DNA from: Marinobacter halophilus
Lineage (GTDB): Bacteria > Pseudomonadota > Gammaproteobacteria > Pseudomonadales > Oleiphilaceae
DNA: 64,000 nucleotides
Reading direction: 5' to 3'
Assembly (NCBI RefSeq): GCF_003007685.1
Contig: NZ_PXNN01000013.1
Location: 186,001-250,000 of the forward strand
Position numbers and translations under genes: made by a program. The notes below the pieces were generated by a model that was not told where the DNA came from, did not search any database, and saw nothing but the letters and a program-made list of their open reading frames with translations. Shown piece by piece: positions 20,399 to 29,695 of this stretch (position 1 is the stretch's first letter; every line of letters begins with the position of its first letter).

Positions 20399-20428
20399 TG
20401 TTAACCTTCGCGAGGTTTTGGGTTTACG
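20399..20428 (-). promoter_or_regulatory. BirA-like operator upstream of bioB
   Basis: On the bioB strand the sequence reads GTAAACC, 14 bases, GGTTAAC. The recalled gammaproteobacterial BirA operator is TTGTAAACC-N(14-16)-GGTTTACAA. The inverted half-sites match in order and orientation and lie just before the bioB ribosome binding site, in the 51-bp gap shared with the divergent comF gene. Confidence 0.6.
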
Positions 20429-20439
20429 GATAAACCGAG

Positions 20440-21168
20440 ATGATAAACGGACTGAACTCTCTGTCAACCTTCATTGAACGAAAGGTTAACAGCGCCAAAC
20501 AAGGTGGCCGCTGCGTCACCTGCCTGTCACCACACGCCAGCCACGGGCTTTGCCAGGGCTGTCGTGACGATTTGCCGATCAACCGCTGGCACTGCCACAC
20601 CTGCGCCCTGCCCCTGGCCTTCGCCACTGAGGGAATGCGCTGCGGCGAATGCCAGACCTCGCCACCGCCCTTTTCCAGGTCTCGGATTCCCTGGCGCTAC
20701 CAGTTCCCGGTGGACGGCATGATTGGCCGTTACAAATACCATGGCCACCGCAAGTTCGTGCGCCCCCTGCTGACCGACTTCAGTCAATTTCTGGAACAGC
20801 AGTTACTGCCCGGCGATCGCCCGGATGTTTTGATCCCGGCCCCGATGCACTGGCTAAGGCGCTGGCAGCGGGGCTTCAATCAGGCTCAGGACATTGCGGA
20901 ATTTGTCGGCGCCCGACTGGACATTCCGGTAGCCGCGAATGCCGTTCGACGAAACCGGCGAGTGAACGCGCAGCGTGGGCTGAACCGGGCCGGGCGACTG
21001 GCAAACCTGGCCAATGTCTTTCAGGTCGCAGAAGCCGTGCCAGCGCGGGTCGCCATTGTCGATGATGTGGTCACCACCGGCGCCACCGTGCGGATTCTGG
21101 CGCGCGCCCTGGCAGAGGCCGGCGCCCGTGATATTCAAGTCTGGGCGCTGGCACGCACCCCCGGCTAG
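20440..21168 (+). CDS. comF: ComF-family phosphoribosyltransferase-like protein
   Basis: A 242-aa ComF/GntX-type protein: an N-terminal cysteine-rich zinc-binding part (CVTCLSPHASHGLCQGC, then CHTCALPL and MRCGECQ) and a C-terminal phosphoribosyltransferase fold with the PRPP loop VAIVDDVVTTGATV near residues 205-218. Relatives are needed for DNA uptake or growth on DNA as nutrient; the enzymatic reaction is not established. Divergent from bioB, as in several gammaproteobacteria. Its TAG stop shares CTAG with the convergent oxidoreductase stop. Confidence 0.88.
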   Translation: MINGLNSLSTFIERKVNSAKQGGRCVTCLSPHASHGLCQGCRDDLPINRWHCHTCALPLAFATEGMRCGECQTSPPPFSRSRIPWRYQFPVDGMIGRYKYHGHRKFVRPLLTDFSQFLEQQLLPGDRPDVLIPAPMHWLRRWQRGFNQAQDIAEFVGARLDIPVAANAVRRNRRVNAQRGLNRAGRLANLANVFQVAEAVPARVAIVDDVVTTGATVRILARALAEAGARDIQVWALARTPG

Positions 21169-22283
21169 TGCTCATCGAGCCTGACCCTCACGTACTCAGC
21201 CAGGGCCAGACACGACGTCAGCCCCGGTGACTCAATGCCAAAAAGGTTGATCAAACCGGCAATGCCATGTTGTTCAGGGCCGTCGATCCGGAAATCCGAG
21301 AAGTCTCCCTCGGGGCCGGTCAACTTTGGCCGGATACCGGCGTAAGCGGGCTGCAACCGGGATTGATCCAGGCCCGGCCACCATTTGCCGATACCCTCGA
21401 AAAATGCGTGAATGCGATCGGGGTTGACCGTGTAATCTTCCTCATCTATCCATTCTACATCCGGGCCGAAGCGGGCCTGGCCTGCCAGATCCAGCGTTAG
21501 ATGCACACCAAGGCCACCAGGCTCAGGCAGTGGGTAGATCAAGGTATTGAACGGGTGCTTGCCGCCATAGCTGAAATAGACACCGCGAGCCAGCCACTGC
21601 CTGGGCCTGGCCGAGGCCGGCAGTCCAATCCAGTTACCGGCAAGTGCCGCGGCGCCAAGGCCGGCGGCATTGATTACCTCACGAGTCTTCAGGACAACAG
21701 CGGGCTTGCCGACCAACATCAGCCGATGGCACCCGTCGACGGACTCCGCCTGCACAACGGGGCTGTTGAGCACCAGCTGGCCTCCGGCATCTTCCAGCTC
21801 ACCCAGTAGAGACAACATCAGGCCATGGCTGTTGATGATTCCGGTTTCTGCAGACCAAAGACCGGCGCTGGCGTTGATGTCAGGTATCTGACCGGCCAAC
21901 GCTTTGCCATCTGCCAGTGTCAACGCCACACCGTTGCTCTCGGCCTGCCGCCGGATATCGCAGAGCCGTTCAGCCTGAGCCTGATCCGAAGCGATAATCC
22001 ACTTTCCGCACTTGCGATGGCTAACTTTGTGGCTGATGCAGTAGTCATACAATAGCTGACGGCCGCGGACACACAGCCCAGCTTTGAGAGAATGTTCAGG
22101 GTAGTAAATGCCCGCGTGAATAACCTCGCTGTTGCGGGACGAGATACCCTCACCAAAGCGTGGCCCGGCCTCCAGCACCAGCACTTCCCGACCACTTCGG
22201 GCCAGTTCACGGCCAATAGCCAGGCCGATTACCCCCGCCCCAATTACCACTGTCTGCACACTGTAGCTTTCAGTACTCACCAT
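21165..22283 (-). CDS. FAD-dependent oxidoreductase, L-2-hydroxyglutarate oxidase-like
   Basis: A 372-aa flavoprotein of the DAO/LhgO family. The dinucleotide fold VVIGAGVIGLAIGRELARSG opens the protein, then GEGISSRNSEVIHAGIYYP and LCVRGRQLLYDYC, typical of L-2-hydroxyglutarate dehydrogenase/oxidase relatives, and the C-terminal GIRPKL and FGIESPGLTSCLALAEYV. The likely reaction is oxidation of a 2-hydroxy acid such as L-2-hydroxyglutarate to the keto acid; the exact substrate cannot be read from sequence. It is a single gene. Confidence 0.85.
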   Translation of the reverse strand: MVSTESYSVQTVVIGAGVIGLAIGRELARSGREVLVLEAGPRFGEGISSRNSEVIHAGIYYPEHSLKAGLCVRGRQLLYDYCISHKVSHRKCGKWIIASDQAQAERLCDIRRQAESNGVALTLADGKALAGQIPDINASAGLWSAETGIINSHGLMLSLLGELEDAGGQLVLNSPVVQAESVDGCHRLMLVGKPAVVLKTREVINAAGLGAAALAGNWIGLPASARPRQWLARGVYFSYGGKHPFNTLIYPLPEPGGLGVHLTLDLAGQARFGPDVEWIDEEDYTVNPDRIHAFFEGIGKWWPGLDQSRLQPAYAGIRPKLTGPEGDFSDFRIDGPEQHGIAGLINLFGIESPGLTSCLALAEYVRVRLDEH

Positions 22284-22406
22284 ATCTGACCATTTATCGG
22301 TGCCAAAACCAGGAAATTACCGCAGATGGAGCCCGGCTGCATTACCTGTACCCTCAGAACCGTTATACTTTATCCCATCCGCAATGGGATGCACGGAGCT
22401 TGAGTT

Positions 22407-22829
22407 ATGTCGGACAGGAAGCAATTCATAACAGTCATGGTAGTCGCCGCTCTATTTGTCAGCTGGATTGGCTGGCGTGGCTTTGAGGTAATCAGTCTTA
22501 ATGACCGGCTCATGGCAGACACCACAGTCGCCAGCTATCCCTACCAGCACCGGGTGCTCCGGGTTGAGGGAGACACTGCGGTAATCAGTTCACTTCGGTC
22601 TCATTCGGTGTCAACGCAACAAGCTCTGGCTACAGTATTCCCAGGTATGCGACACCTTGCCGATACGCACCGGGACTGGCAGAGAGCAGAACGTGAGCTG
22701 GCTCAGGTTCAAGCCCGGGCCGGTGATGTGGTGCTGGCGGCAGCCGGTGTCAAACGTGTTCGGTGGGAACTGGACGAAAACTGGTACCATCTGCAATCCA
22801 TGAAATCTCGATTCGACACGGCCTTCTGA
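22407..22829 (+). CDS. Membrane-anchored protein of unknown function
   Basis: A 140-aa protein with an uncleaved N-terminal membrane segment at about residues 8-24 (FITVMVVAALFVSWIGW) and a periplasmic helical remainder with an Arg/Glu-rich stretch (DTHRDWQRAERELAQVQARAG). ATG with GGAG 8 nt upstream. It is followed after 5 bp by srkA, so the two are probably co-transcribed. I recognise no family. Confidence 0.75.
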   Translation: MSDRKQFITVMVVAALFVSWIGWRGFEVISLNDRLMADTTVASYPYQHRVLRVEGDTAVISSLRSHSVSTQQALATVFPGMRHLADTHRDWQRAERELAQVQARAGDVVLAAAGVKRVRWELDENWYHLQSMKSRFDTAF

Positions 22830-22834
22830 ATTCT

Positions 22835-23854
22835 ATGCAACATGAGCCTTCTGAACCAACATCATCAACTCATCCTTACGATACGCTGACGCCTGAAGTG
22901 ATTCTGGGCACCCTTGAAGAGGCCGGCTTTGAGGTCAGCGGTCGGTTGTTTGCCCTGAACAGCTACGAGAACCGGGTCTATCAGATCGGGCTGGAAAACG
23001 CTCCTCCAGTGATAGCCAAATTTTATCGTCCGGGCCGCTGGTCTGAGGCTGCCATTCGGGAAGAGCACGAATTTTCTCTCGAGCTGCAGCAAGCCGACAT
23101 CCCGGTCATTGCACCACTGGTCATGCCCGGCGGCGACTCACTGGGCCAGGACAACGATTTCCTGTTCGCGGTCTTCCCCCAGCGCGGAGGCCAGGCACCG
23201 GACACCAGCGTTACCGATACCCTGTACCGCCTCGGCCAATGGCTCGGTCAGATGCACAACTTCGGCGCCCGCAAAGCTTTCAAGCACCGGCCCGGGTTTG
23301 ACCTGATTGACGGCATCATCAAACATAACGAGCTGTTGATCAGCGGCGGCTGGATTCCAAATGACCTGCGCCCGGCCTGGGACAGCCTGATTCCCGACTT
23401 AATTGCCGGCTGTCAGCAGCGCATGGCGGATGCCGGCCAGGTAGATACCCTGAGAATTCACGGTGACTGCCATGCGGGCAACATTCTGTGCCGGGATGAA
23501 ACCATGCTATTCGTCGATCTGGACGATTGTCGCACCGGGCCTGCGGTACAGGACATGTGGTTGTTACTGAACGGCGAATCGATTGAAAAAGGCCATCAAC
23601 TGGGTGAGCTACTGGAAGGCTACGAGATGTTCCGGGACTTTAACCGGCGTGAGCGCCATCTGATCGAACCCCTGCGTTGCTATCGCCAGATTGCCCATTG
23701 TGCGTGGCTGGCACGGCGCTGGGAAGACCCGGCCTTCCCCCGCTTCTTTCCCTGGTTTGCCCAGCCCCGGTACTGGTCAGATCAAATCCTGGCCCTGCGT
23801 GAACAGCTGGGCGCCCTGCAAGAGCCCGCCATCAGCCTGCCCGGGCAGTTCTAA
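22835..23854 (+). CDS. srkA: Stress response Ser/Thr protein kinase SrkA (YihE)
   Basis: Eukaryotic-like kinase of the SrkA/RdoA family (339 aa), linked in E. coli to protection from stress-induced cell death. NSYENRVYQIGLE, FYRPGRWSEAAIREEHEF, the catalytic loop RIHGDCHAGNIL and the metal motif FVDLDDCRTGPAVQDMWLLLNG all match the E. coli protein in order. Start at ATG 22835, which gives the family-length N-terminus; a 24-codon upstream extension would overlap the previous gene and is rejected. Confidence 0.92.
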   Translation: MQHEPSEPTSSTHPYDTLTPEVILGTLEEAGFEVSGRLFALNSYENRVYQIGLENAPPVIAKFYRPGRWSEAAIREEHEFSLELQQADIPVIAPLVMPGGDSLGQDNDFLFAVFPQRGGQAPDTSVTDTLYRLGQWLGQMHNFGARKAFKHRPGFDLIDGIIKHNELLISGGWIPNDLRPAWDSLIPDLIAGCQQRMADAGQVDTLRIHGDCHAGNILCRDETMLFVDLDDCRTGPAVQDMWLLLNGESIEKGHQLGELLEGYEMFRDFNRRERHLIEPLRCYRQIAHCAWLARRWEDPAFPRFFPWFAQPRYWSDQILALREQLGALQEPAISLPGQF

Positions 23855-23875
23855 ACTTTCTGATAAGAGGTATCC

Positions 23876-24241
23876 ATGAACGATAACGAAGCCCGTTATA
23901 CCGTCCGCAGCCTTATTGTCACCGGCATTGTAACCATCATTGCCACTGTATTGGTGCTGGAGCTCAGCGGCCGTATTGACCATACCGAGCACAAGGATCA
24001 CGTGCCGGTGGGTGACTTCAAGGCCATTCACATCCAGCCGGGCGACAGCTTCCGCATGTCCCGCAAGTCCTCAGAGTTGCATGCGGCCTGTGAAGATGGC
24101 TATCTGGCCATCGCCGCCGATGTTGACCCGTCGTTTCGGGGCATTCTGGTGGACTACAAAAACCGTGGCGTCAGGTGCCAGCGGCCCTCACCTATGGACC
24201 CGAACCCGGCCGCCAACTCAGACGAGCGCAGCAATGACTGA
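23876..24241 (+). CDS. Membrane-anchored protein of unknown function, overlapping cmoA
   Basis: A 121-aa protein with one membrane segment (residues 12-31, SLIVTGIVTIIATVLVLELS) and a short soluble part with two cysteines (HAACEDGYL and GVRCQRPS). Good ribosome binding site AGAGGT 5 nt before the ATG. Its last 8 bp overlap the start of cmoA, implying translational coupling. I recognise no family. Confidence 0.7.
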   Translation: MNDNEARYTVRSLIVTGIVTIIATVLVLELSGRIDHTEHKDHVPVGDFKAIHIQPGDSFRMSRKSSELHAACEDGYLAIAADVDPSFRGILVDYKNRGVRCQRPSPMDPNPAANSDERSND

Positions 24242-24992
24242 GGGCAAGGCCAGAGCACCGGAGCAGATAACGGACCGGCTGTTTGCCACCGAGCGCAATC
24301 CGGAAGACTTCCGGTTCGACGCCTCCGTGGCCCGGGTCTTCCCCGACATGATCCGCCGCTCAGTACCCGGTTACACTACGATTATTCCGATGATCGAAGT
24401 GATCACCGAGCAGTACGCGCAGCCTGGCTCGAATTGTTATGACCTTGGCTGCTCATTGGGCGCCTCCACCCTGGCCATGCGTCACGGCATCCCCTACCCG
24501 GATTGCACACTGGTGGGGGTAGACAACTCCAGTGCTATGATCGAACGCTGCGAACATTATATTGCGCTGGATGACCACGAGCTTCCCGTCACCCTGCGCT
24601 GCGAGGACCTGCTGAACACTGAGTTGAACCAGGCTGCGGTAACCACGCTGAACTTCACCCTGCAGTTTGTGCCACCGGAGCACCGGCTCAACCTGCTCAC
24701 CCGCATTGCTGACGCTACGCTTCCGGGCGGCGTGCTGATTCTGTCCGAAAAGGTCCGCTTTGAGTCGGATTGTGAGCAAGACATCCAGACTCGCCTGCAC
24801 CACGAGTTTAAGCGGGCCAACGGCTATTCGGATCTGGAAATCAGCCAGAAGCGCGCGGCGATCGAGAAAGTCCTGATTCCAGAGACGCTGGCCGCGCACC
24901 GTGAACGACTGCTGAACGCCGGTTTCGATCAGGTACTGGTGTGGTATCAGTGCTTCAATTTTGTTTCCATGCTGGCGATCAAAACCCGCTGA
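24234..24992 (+). CDS. cmoA: Carboxy-S-adenosyl-L-methionine synthase CmoA
   Basis: Converts SAM and prephenate to carboxy-SAM, the donor for the cmo5U34 wobble modification (252 aa). The SAM site is NCYDLGCSLGASTLAM near residues 68-83 and the family motif TLNFTLQFVPPEHR follows. Start at ATG 24234, inside the previous gene; an open frame extending upstream is only a reading-frame extension. cmoB follows 20 bp after its stop. Confidence 0.96.
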   Translation: MTEGKARAPEQITDRLFATERNPEDFRFDASVARVFPDMIRRSVPGYTTIIPMIEVITEQYAQPGSNCYDLGCSLGASTLAMRHGIPYPDCTLVGVDNSSAMIERCEHYIALDDHELPVTLRCEDLLNTELNQAAVTTLNFTLQFVPPEHRLNLLTRIADATLPGGVLILSEKVRFESDCEQDIQTRLHHEFKRANGYSDLEISQKRAAIEKVLIPETLAAHRERLLNAGFDQVLVWYQCFNFVSMLAIKTR

Positions 24993-25012
24993 TTCCAGGA
25001 CACGACTCCCCC

Positions 25013-26005
25013 ATGGCATCTTTTGACTGGCGACAACACTTCACCCCGTTTATTACTTATCTGCGGCAATCCGACCAGGCTCTCTGGGCCGACCTGCTGA
25101 CTCAGCAGATGACCCGTCGTTTTGAGGACAACCCCCACGGCGATATGGCCCGCTGGCAGGCGGCGCTGGACAATCTACCACAGGTTGATGGTGCCTCTGT
25201 CGACCTGAGCCAGTCTGCCATCACCCTGGCAGCACCCGGTGCCCTGGATGCACGCCAAGCAGAACTCCTGGAGCAAGGCCTGCGCGGGCTGATGCCCTGG
25301 CGCAAAGGGCCGTTCGATTTCTTCGGGACTTACATCGACACCGAATGGCGCTCGGACTGGAAATGGGACCGGGTGGCACCGCACCTGGCGGACCTTGACG
25401 GCCGCACCATCCTCGACGTTGGCTGCGGTTCTGGCTACCACTGCTGGCGCATGGCCGGTGCCGGAGCGCGGCACGTGGTGGGGATTGATCCGGGGCTGCT
25501 GTTCCTGTTTCAGTTTCTGGCGGTCAAACGCTATCTGGGCGCGACTCCGGTAGACCTATTACCAGTGAAGATGGAAGACTTGCCTAAGGACCTGGGGCTG
25601 TTTGACACCACCTTCTCCATGGGCGTGCTCTACCACCGTCGGTCGCCGCTGGACCATCTGCTGGAGCTCAAAGGCACCTTGCGCCGTGGCGGTGAACTGG
25701 TACTGGAAACCCTGGTGGTGGACGGGCCGGAAGGCCACAGCCTGATGCCGGAAGACCGTTACGGGCAGATGCGCAACGTCTGGTTTTTGCCCAGCTGCGC
25801 CACTCTGCTGCGGTGGCTGGACCGGGCCGGATTTCGCAACGCCCGCGTGGTCGACGTCAGCGCAACCACCACCGACGAGCAACGCCAAACCGACTGGATG
25901 CGCTTTAATTCACTGGCAGACTTCCTCGACCCGGCTGACCCGAGCAAAACCATCGAGGGCTATCCCGGGCCCAAACGAGCGACCATCATCGCTGAAAAGC
26001 CCTGA
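25013..26005 (+). CDS. cmoB: tRNA U34 carboxymethyltransferase CmoB
   Basis: Transfers the carboxymethyl group of carboxy-SAM to ho5U34 of tRNAs (330 aa). PWRKGPFDFFGTYIDTEWRSD and the SAM motif ILDVGCGSGYHCWRM (about residues 132-146) are typical. ATG 25013 gives the standard start. Second gene of cmoAB, closed by a strong terminator. Confidence 0.96.
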   Translation: MASFDWRQHFTPFITYLRQSDQALWADLLTQQMTRRFEDNPHGDMARWQAALDNLPQVDGASVDLSQSAITLAAPGALDARQAELLEQGLRGLMPWRKGPFDFFGTYIDTEWRSDWKWDRVAPHLADLDGRTILDVGCGSGYHCWRMAGAGARHVVGIDPGLLFLFQFLAVKRYLGATPVDLLPVKMEDLPKDLGLFDTTFSMGVLYHRRSPLDHLLELKGTLRRGGELVLETLVVDGPEGHSLMPEDRYGQMRNVWFLPSCATLLRWLDRAGFRNARVVDVSATTTDEQRQTDWMRFNSLADFLDPADPSKTIEGYPGPKRATIIAEKP

Positions 26006-26040
26006 ATCAGCCTGCGCCTGATTAACCTGCCCAATAAACA

Positions 26041-26078
26041 AAAAAACCGCCTGAAGCACGAGCCGCAGGCGGTTTTTT
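26041..26078. terminator. Bidirectional Rho-independent terminator
   Basis: AAAAAACCGCCTG (26041-26053) and CAGGCGGTTTTTT (26066-26078) form a perfect 13-bp stem with a 12-base loop. T-runs on both strands serve cmoB (plus) and purA (minus). Confidence 0.95.
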
Positions 26079-26091
26079 CTATCGTCGGAGA

Positions 26092-27396
<1,305 letters not shown>

Positions 27397-27461
27397 TCAA
27401 TTCAGACGAGCCGACGGCTCACGTCCTGCAAATTTAATCCGAAAAACAGTCGTCAGGCGAT

Positions 27462-28643
27462 TCAGACCAGTGCCTCGACTACCCATTTGCCATCCTGTTT
27501 GCGCAACTGGCGATCACAACCCCGCTCCGCAGGGTTTGCCCCGGTATCATCCGGCAGGGCCCGCACCACCGTCTCGGTCATTCTCAGGCCGGAAATTACG
27601 CCTTCAAGCGACGGATCATCCACCGCCGGGGCCCAGATAGCGCCAGCGTGCTTTGACGGCCTTTCGCCCAGGGATGCCAGTGCCCGGATATCCAGGCTGA
27701 AACCGGTTGCCGGACGAGCACGACCAAAATCGCTGCCAATGGCGTCGTACCGGCCGCCTTTACCCACGGCATCACCATGGCCCGGCACGTAAGCCGCAAA
27801 AACCAGGCCGGTGTGATAGTTGTAACCACGCAGTTCGCAGAAATCGAAACCCAGGTCCACTTCCGGGAAATCCCTGGCCAGCATATCCGCGACCCGGCCC
27901 AGCTGGTCCAGAGCGGCATCCAGCGCCACCGACGCACCGCTGAGGATCGCACGCGCATCGTTCAGCGCCTCGATACCACCGCTGACCCGTGCCAGCTTAC
28001 GCAACCGCTCACCAGCGGAGCCAGCGGGGCTATCACCCAACAAGGCATCCAGCTCCGGCACCGATTTCCGCGCCATGGCGTCAAACACAGCCACTTCGGT
28101 GTCGCGGTCAAAGCCGGCTTCGTTGATCAGGCTTTCGTAAATCGACACATGGGCCAGATCAAGGTGAACCCGGCGCAGTCCAGCCACTCTCAAGGCCTCC
28201 AACATAAGGCTGATGACTTCCAGATCAGCCGCCTCCGAGGCGCTGCCGAACAGCTCACAACCGGCCTGAATCGGAGTACGACCAGTCAACATGTGGCGCG
28301 GGCGGGTGTGCAGTACATGCCCGGCGTAGCACAGGCGAGTGATACCTTCCTGCCCGAGCGTGTGGGCGTCAATGCGGGCGGCCTGGGGTGTCATATCGGC
28401 GCGCACGCCCATCATGCGCCCGGTCAGCTGATCGGTCAGCTTGAAGGTCTGCAGCTCCAGGTCATGCCCCGTGCCAGTAAAGAGTGATTCAAGGTATTCA
28501 ATCAGCGGTGGAATCACCAGCTGGTAGCCCCAGCGCTGGCAAGTATCCATTACATCCCGCCGAAGCGATTCGATCTGTCCGGCCAGCGGCGGCAAAATGT
28601 CTTCCACCCCGTCAGGCAGTAACCAGCGATCAGATACAGTCAT
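27462..28643 (-). CDS. hisZ: ATP phosphoribosyltransferase regulatory subunit HisZ
   Basis: Class II aminoacyl-tRNA synthetase-like protein (393 aa) that pairs with short-form HisG to make the first enzyme of histidine synthesis. WLLPDGVEDILPP opens it and the class II core is recognisable (MMGVRADMTPQAARI, AGHVLH, GRYDAIGSDFGRARPATGFSLDI), without the tRNA-binding domain of HisS. It implies that the genome carries the short HisG, outside this window. Start at ATG 28643, trimming a 12-codon upstream frame. Confidence 0.94.
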   Translation of the reverse strand: MTVSDRWLLPDGVEDILPPLAGQIESLRRDVMDTCQRWGYQLVIPPLIEYLESLFTGTGHDLELQTFKLTDQLTGRMMGVRADMTPQAARIDAHTLGQEGITRLCYAGHVLHTRPRHMLTGRTPIQAGCELFGSASEAADLEVISLMLEALRVAGLRRVHLDLAHVSIYESLINEAGFDRDTEVAVFDAMARKSVPELDALLGDSPAGSAGERLRKLARVSGGIEALNDARAILSGASVALDAALDQLGRVADMLARDFPEVDLGFDFCELRGYNYHTGLVFAAYVPGHGDAVGKGGRYDAIGSDFGRARPATGFSLDIRALASLGERPSKHAGAIWAPAVDDPSLEGVISGLRMTETVVRALPDDTGANPAERGCDRQLRKQDGKWVVEALV

Positions 28644-28769
28644 GAGATTCTGTCGTCCGTTTTTCCAGCGCCGGCACAATAACCGGGGGAATGACTCAGG
28701 ATTTAAGGTGCCAGGGTCTGGAAAACCCGAAGCAAAACCGGCGAAATTCTACACCTTTGACAGACACAA

Positions 28770-28801
28770 AAAAACCGGAATACCGAGGTATTCCGGTTTT
28801 T
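28770..28801 (-). terminator. Rho-independent terminator after hflC
   Basis: AAAAACCGGAATACC and GGTATTCCGGTTTTT are exact reverse complements around GA (the inner pairs must open to form a loop). On the minus strand the stem is 17 bp past the hflC stop and ends in a T-run. The plus-strand T-run has no gene to serve. Confidence 0.88.
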
Positions 28802-28818
28802 GGTCATTGTCGGGGCAA

Positions 28819-29694
28819 TCAGTTCGCGCCCATCGGGTCCTTCAGGAACCTCATGAATGCGCTGTCTGCGTCGATGACCATGATGTCATCCTTACCCGCA
28901 AACGTATTACGATAGGCCTGCAGACTACGGTAGAAACTGTAGAACTCCTGGTCGGTACCGTAAGCGTTTGCGTAGATTTCAGCAGCCTGCCGATCGCCCT
29001 GACCACGAGTTTCCTCGGCCTCGGCAAAAGCGTTTGCCAGGGTAACTACCTTTTGGCGGTCAGCGTCAGCCCGAATACCTTCAGCCAGCTCCTGACCTCG
29101 CGAACGGAATTCCTGAGCCAGCTTTTCACGCTCGGTCGCCATACGGCGATAGACGTTTTCACTGACCTGGCCGGGGAACTCAATGGCTTTCACCCGGACA
29201 TCGACAATCTCGATACCGAGCTCGTCGCCAGCGGTCTCGTTGGTAAGGTCGCGCAACTGGAGCATCAGCTCATCCCGCTGACCAGACACCACTTCATGCA
29301 TGGTCCGGATACCAAACGCGTCACGCAGACCATTATCGACCCGAGACAGGATCAACGAGCGGGCACGGAACTCGTCACCGCCGGTCGCCCGATAGTACTG
29401 GTCGACGTCGCGAATACGCCAGGCGACGTAAGAATCAACATCCAATGGCTTCTTCTCAACCGTCAGGTACTGACGGGAGGGGAGATCCATGGTCAAAACC
29501 CGGACATCAAACTCCCGGATCTGATCAATGACCGGTGCCTTGAAGTGCAAGCCCGCCTGAATGTCCGTCTGAACCAGCTCACCAAAGCGCAACTTCACGC
29601 CACGATGGGTTTCCGGAATGATATATACGGTCGACAGCACCAGCAGGACAACAATCAGAGCGCCTGCCAGGCCCACTATAGCTTTGGGTCCCAT
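28819..29694 (-). CDS. hflC: HflC, SPFH-domain modulator of FtsH
   Basis: Inner-membrane SPFH/prohibitin protein (291 aa) that with HflK caps and modulates the FtsH protease. One N-terminal membrane segment (VGLAGALIVVLLVLSTVYII) is followed by the SPFH domain and a charged coiled-coil region (TEREKLAQEFRSRGQELAEG). It starts one base after hflK ends, so the pair is coupled. Confidence 0.96.
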   Translation of the reverse strand: MGPKAIVGLAGALIVVLLVLSTVYIIPETHRGVKLRFGELVQTDIQAGLHFKAPVIDQIREFDVRVLTMDLPSRQYLTVEKKPLDVDSYVAWRIRDVDQYYRATGGDEFRARSLILSRVDNGLRDAFGIRTMHEVVSGQRDELMLQLRDLTNETAGDELGIEIVDVRVKAIEFPGQVSENVYRRMATEREKLAQEFRSRGQELAEGIRADADRQKVVTLANAFAEAEETRGQGDRQAAEIYANAYGTDQEFYSFYRSLQAYRNTFAGKDDIMVIDADSAFMRFLKDPMGAN

Positions 29695-29695
29695 A

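Noticed and set aside
23940-24233. 98-codon N-terminal extension of cmoA
   Set aside because: It overlaps the 23876-24241 gene in another frame and is not found in the CmoA family.
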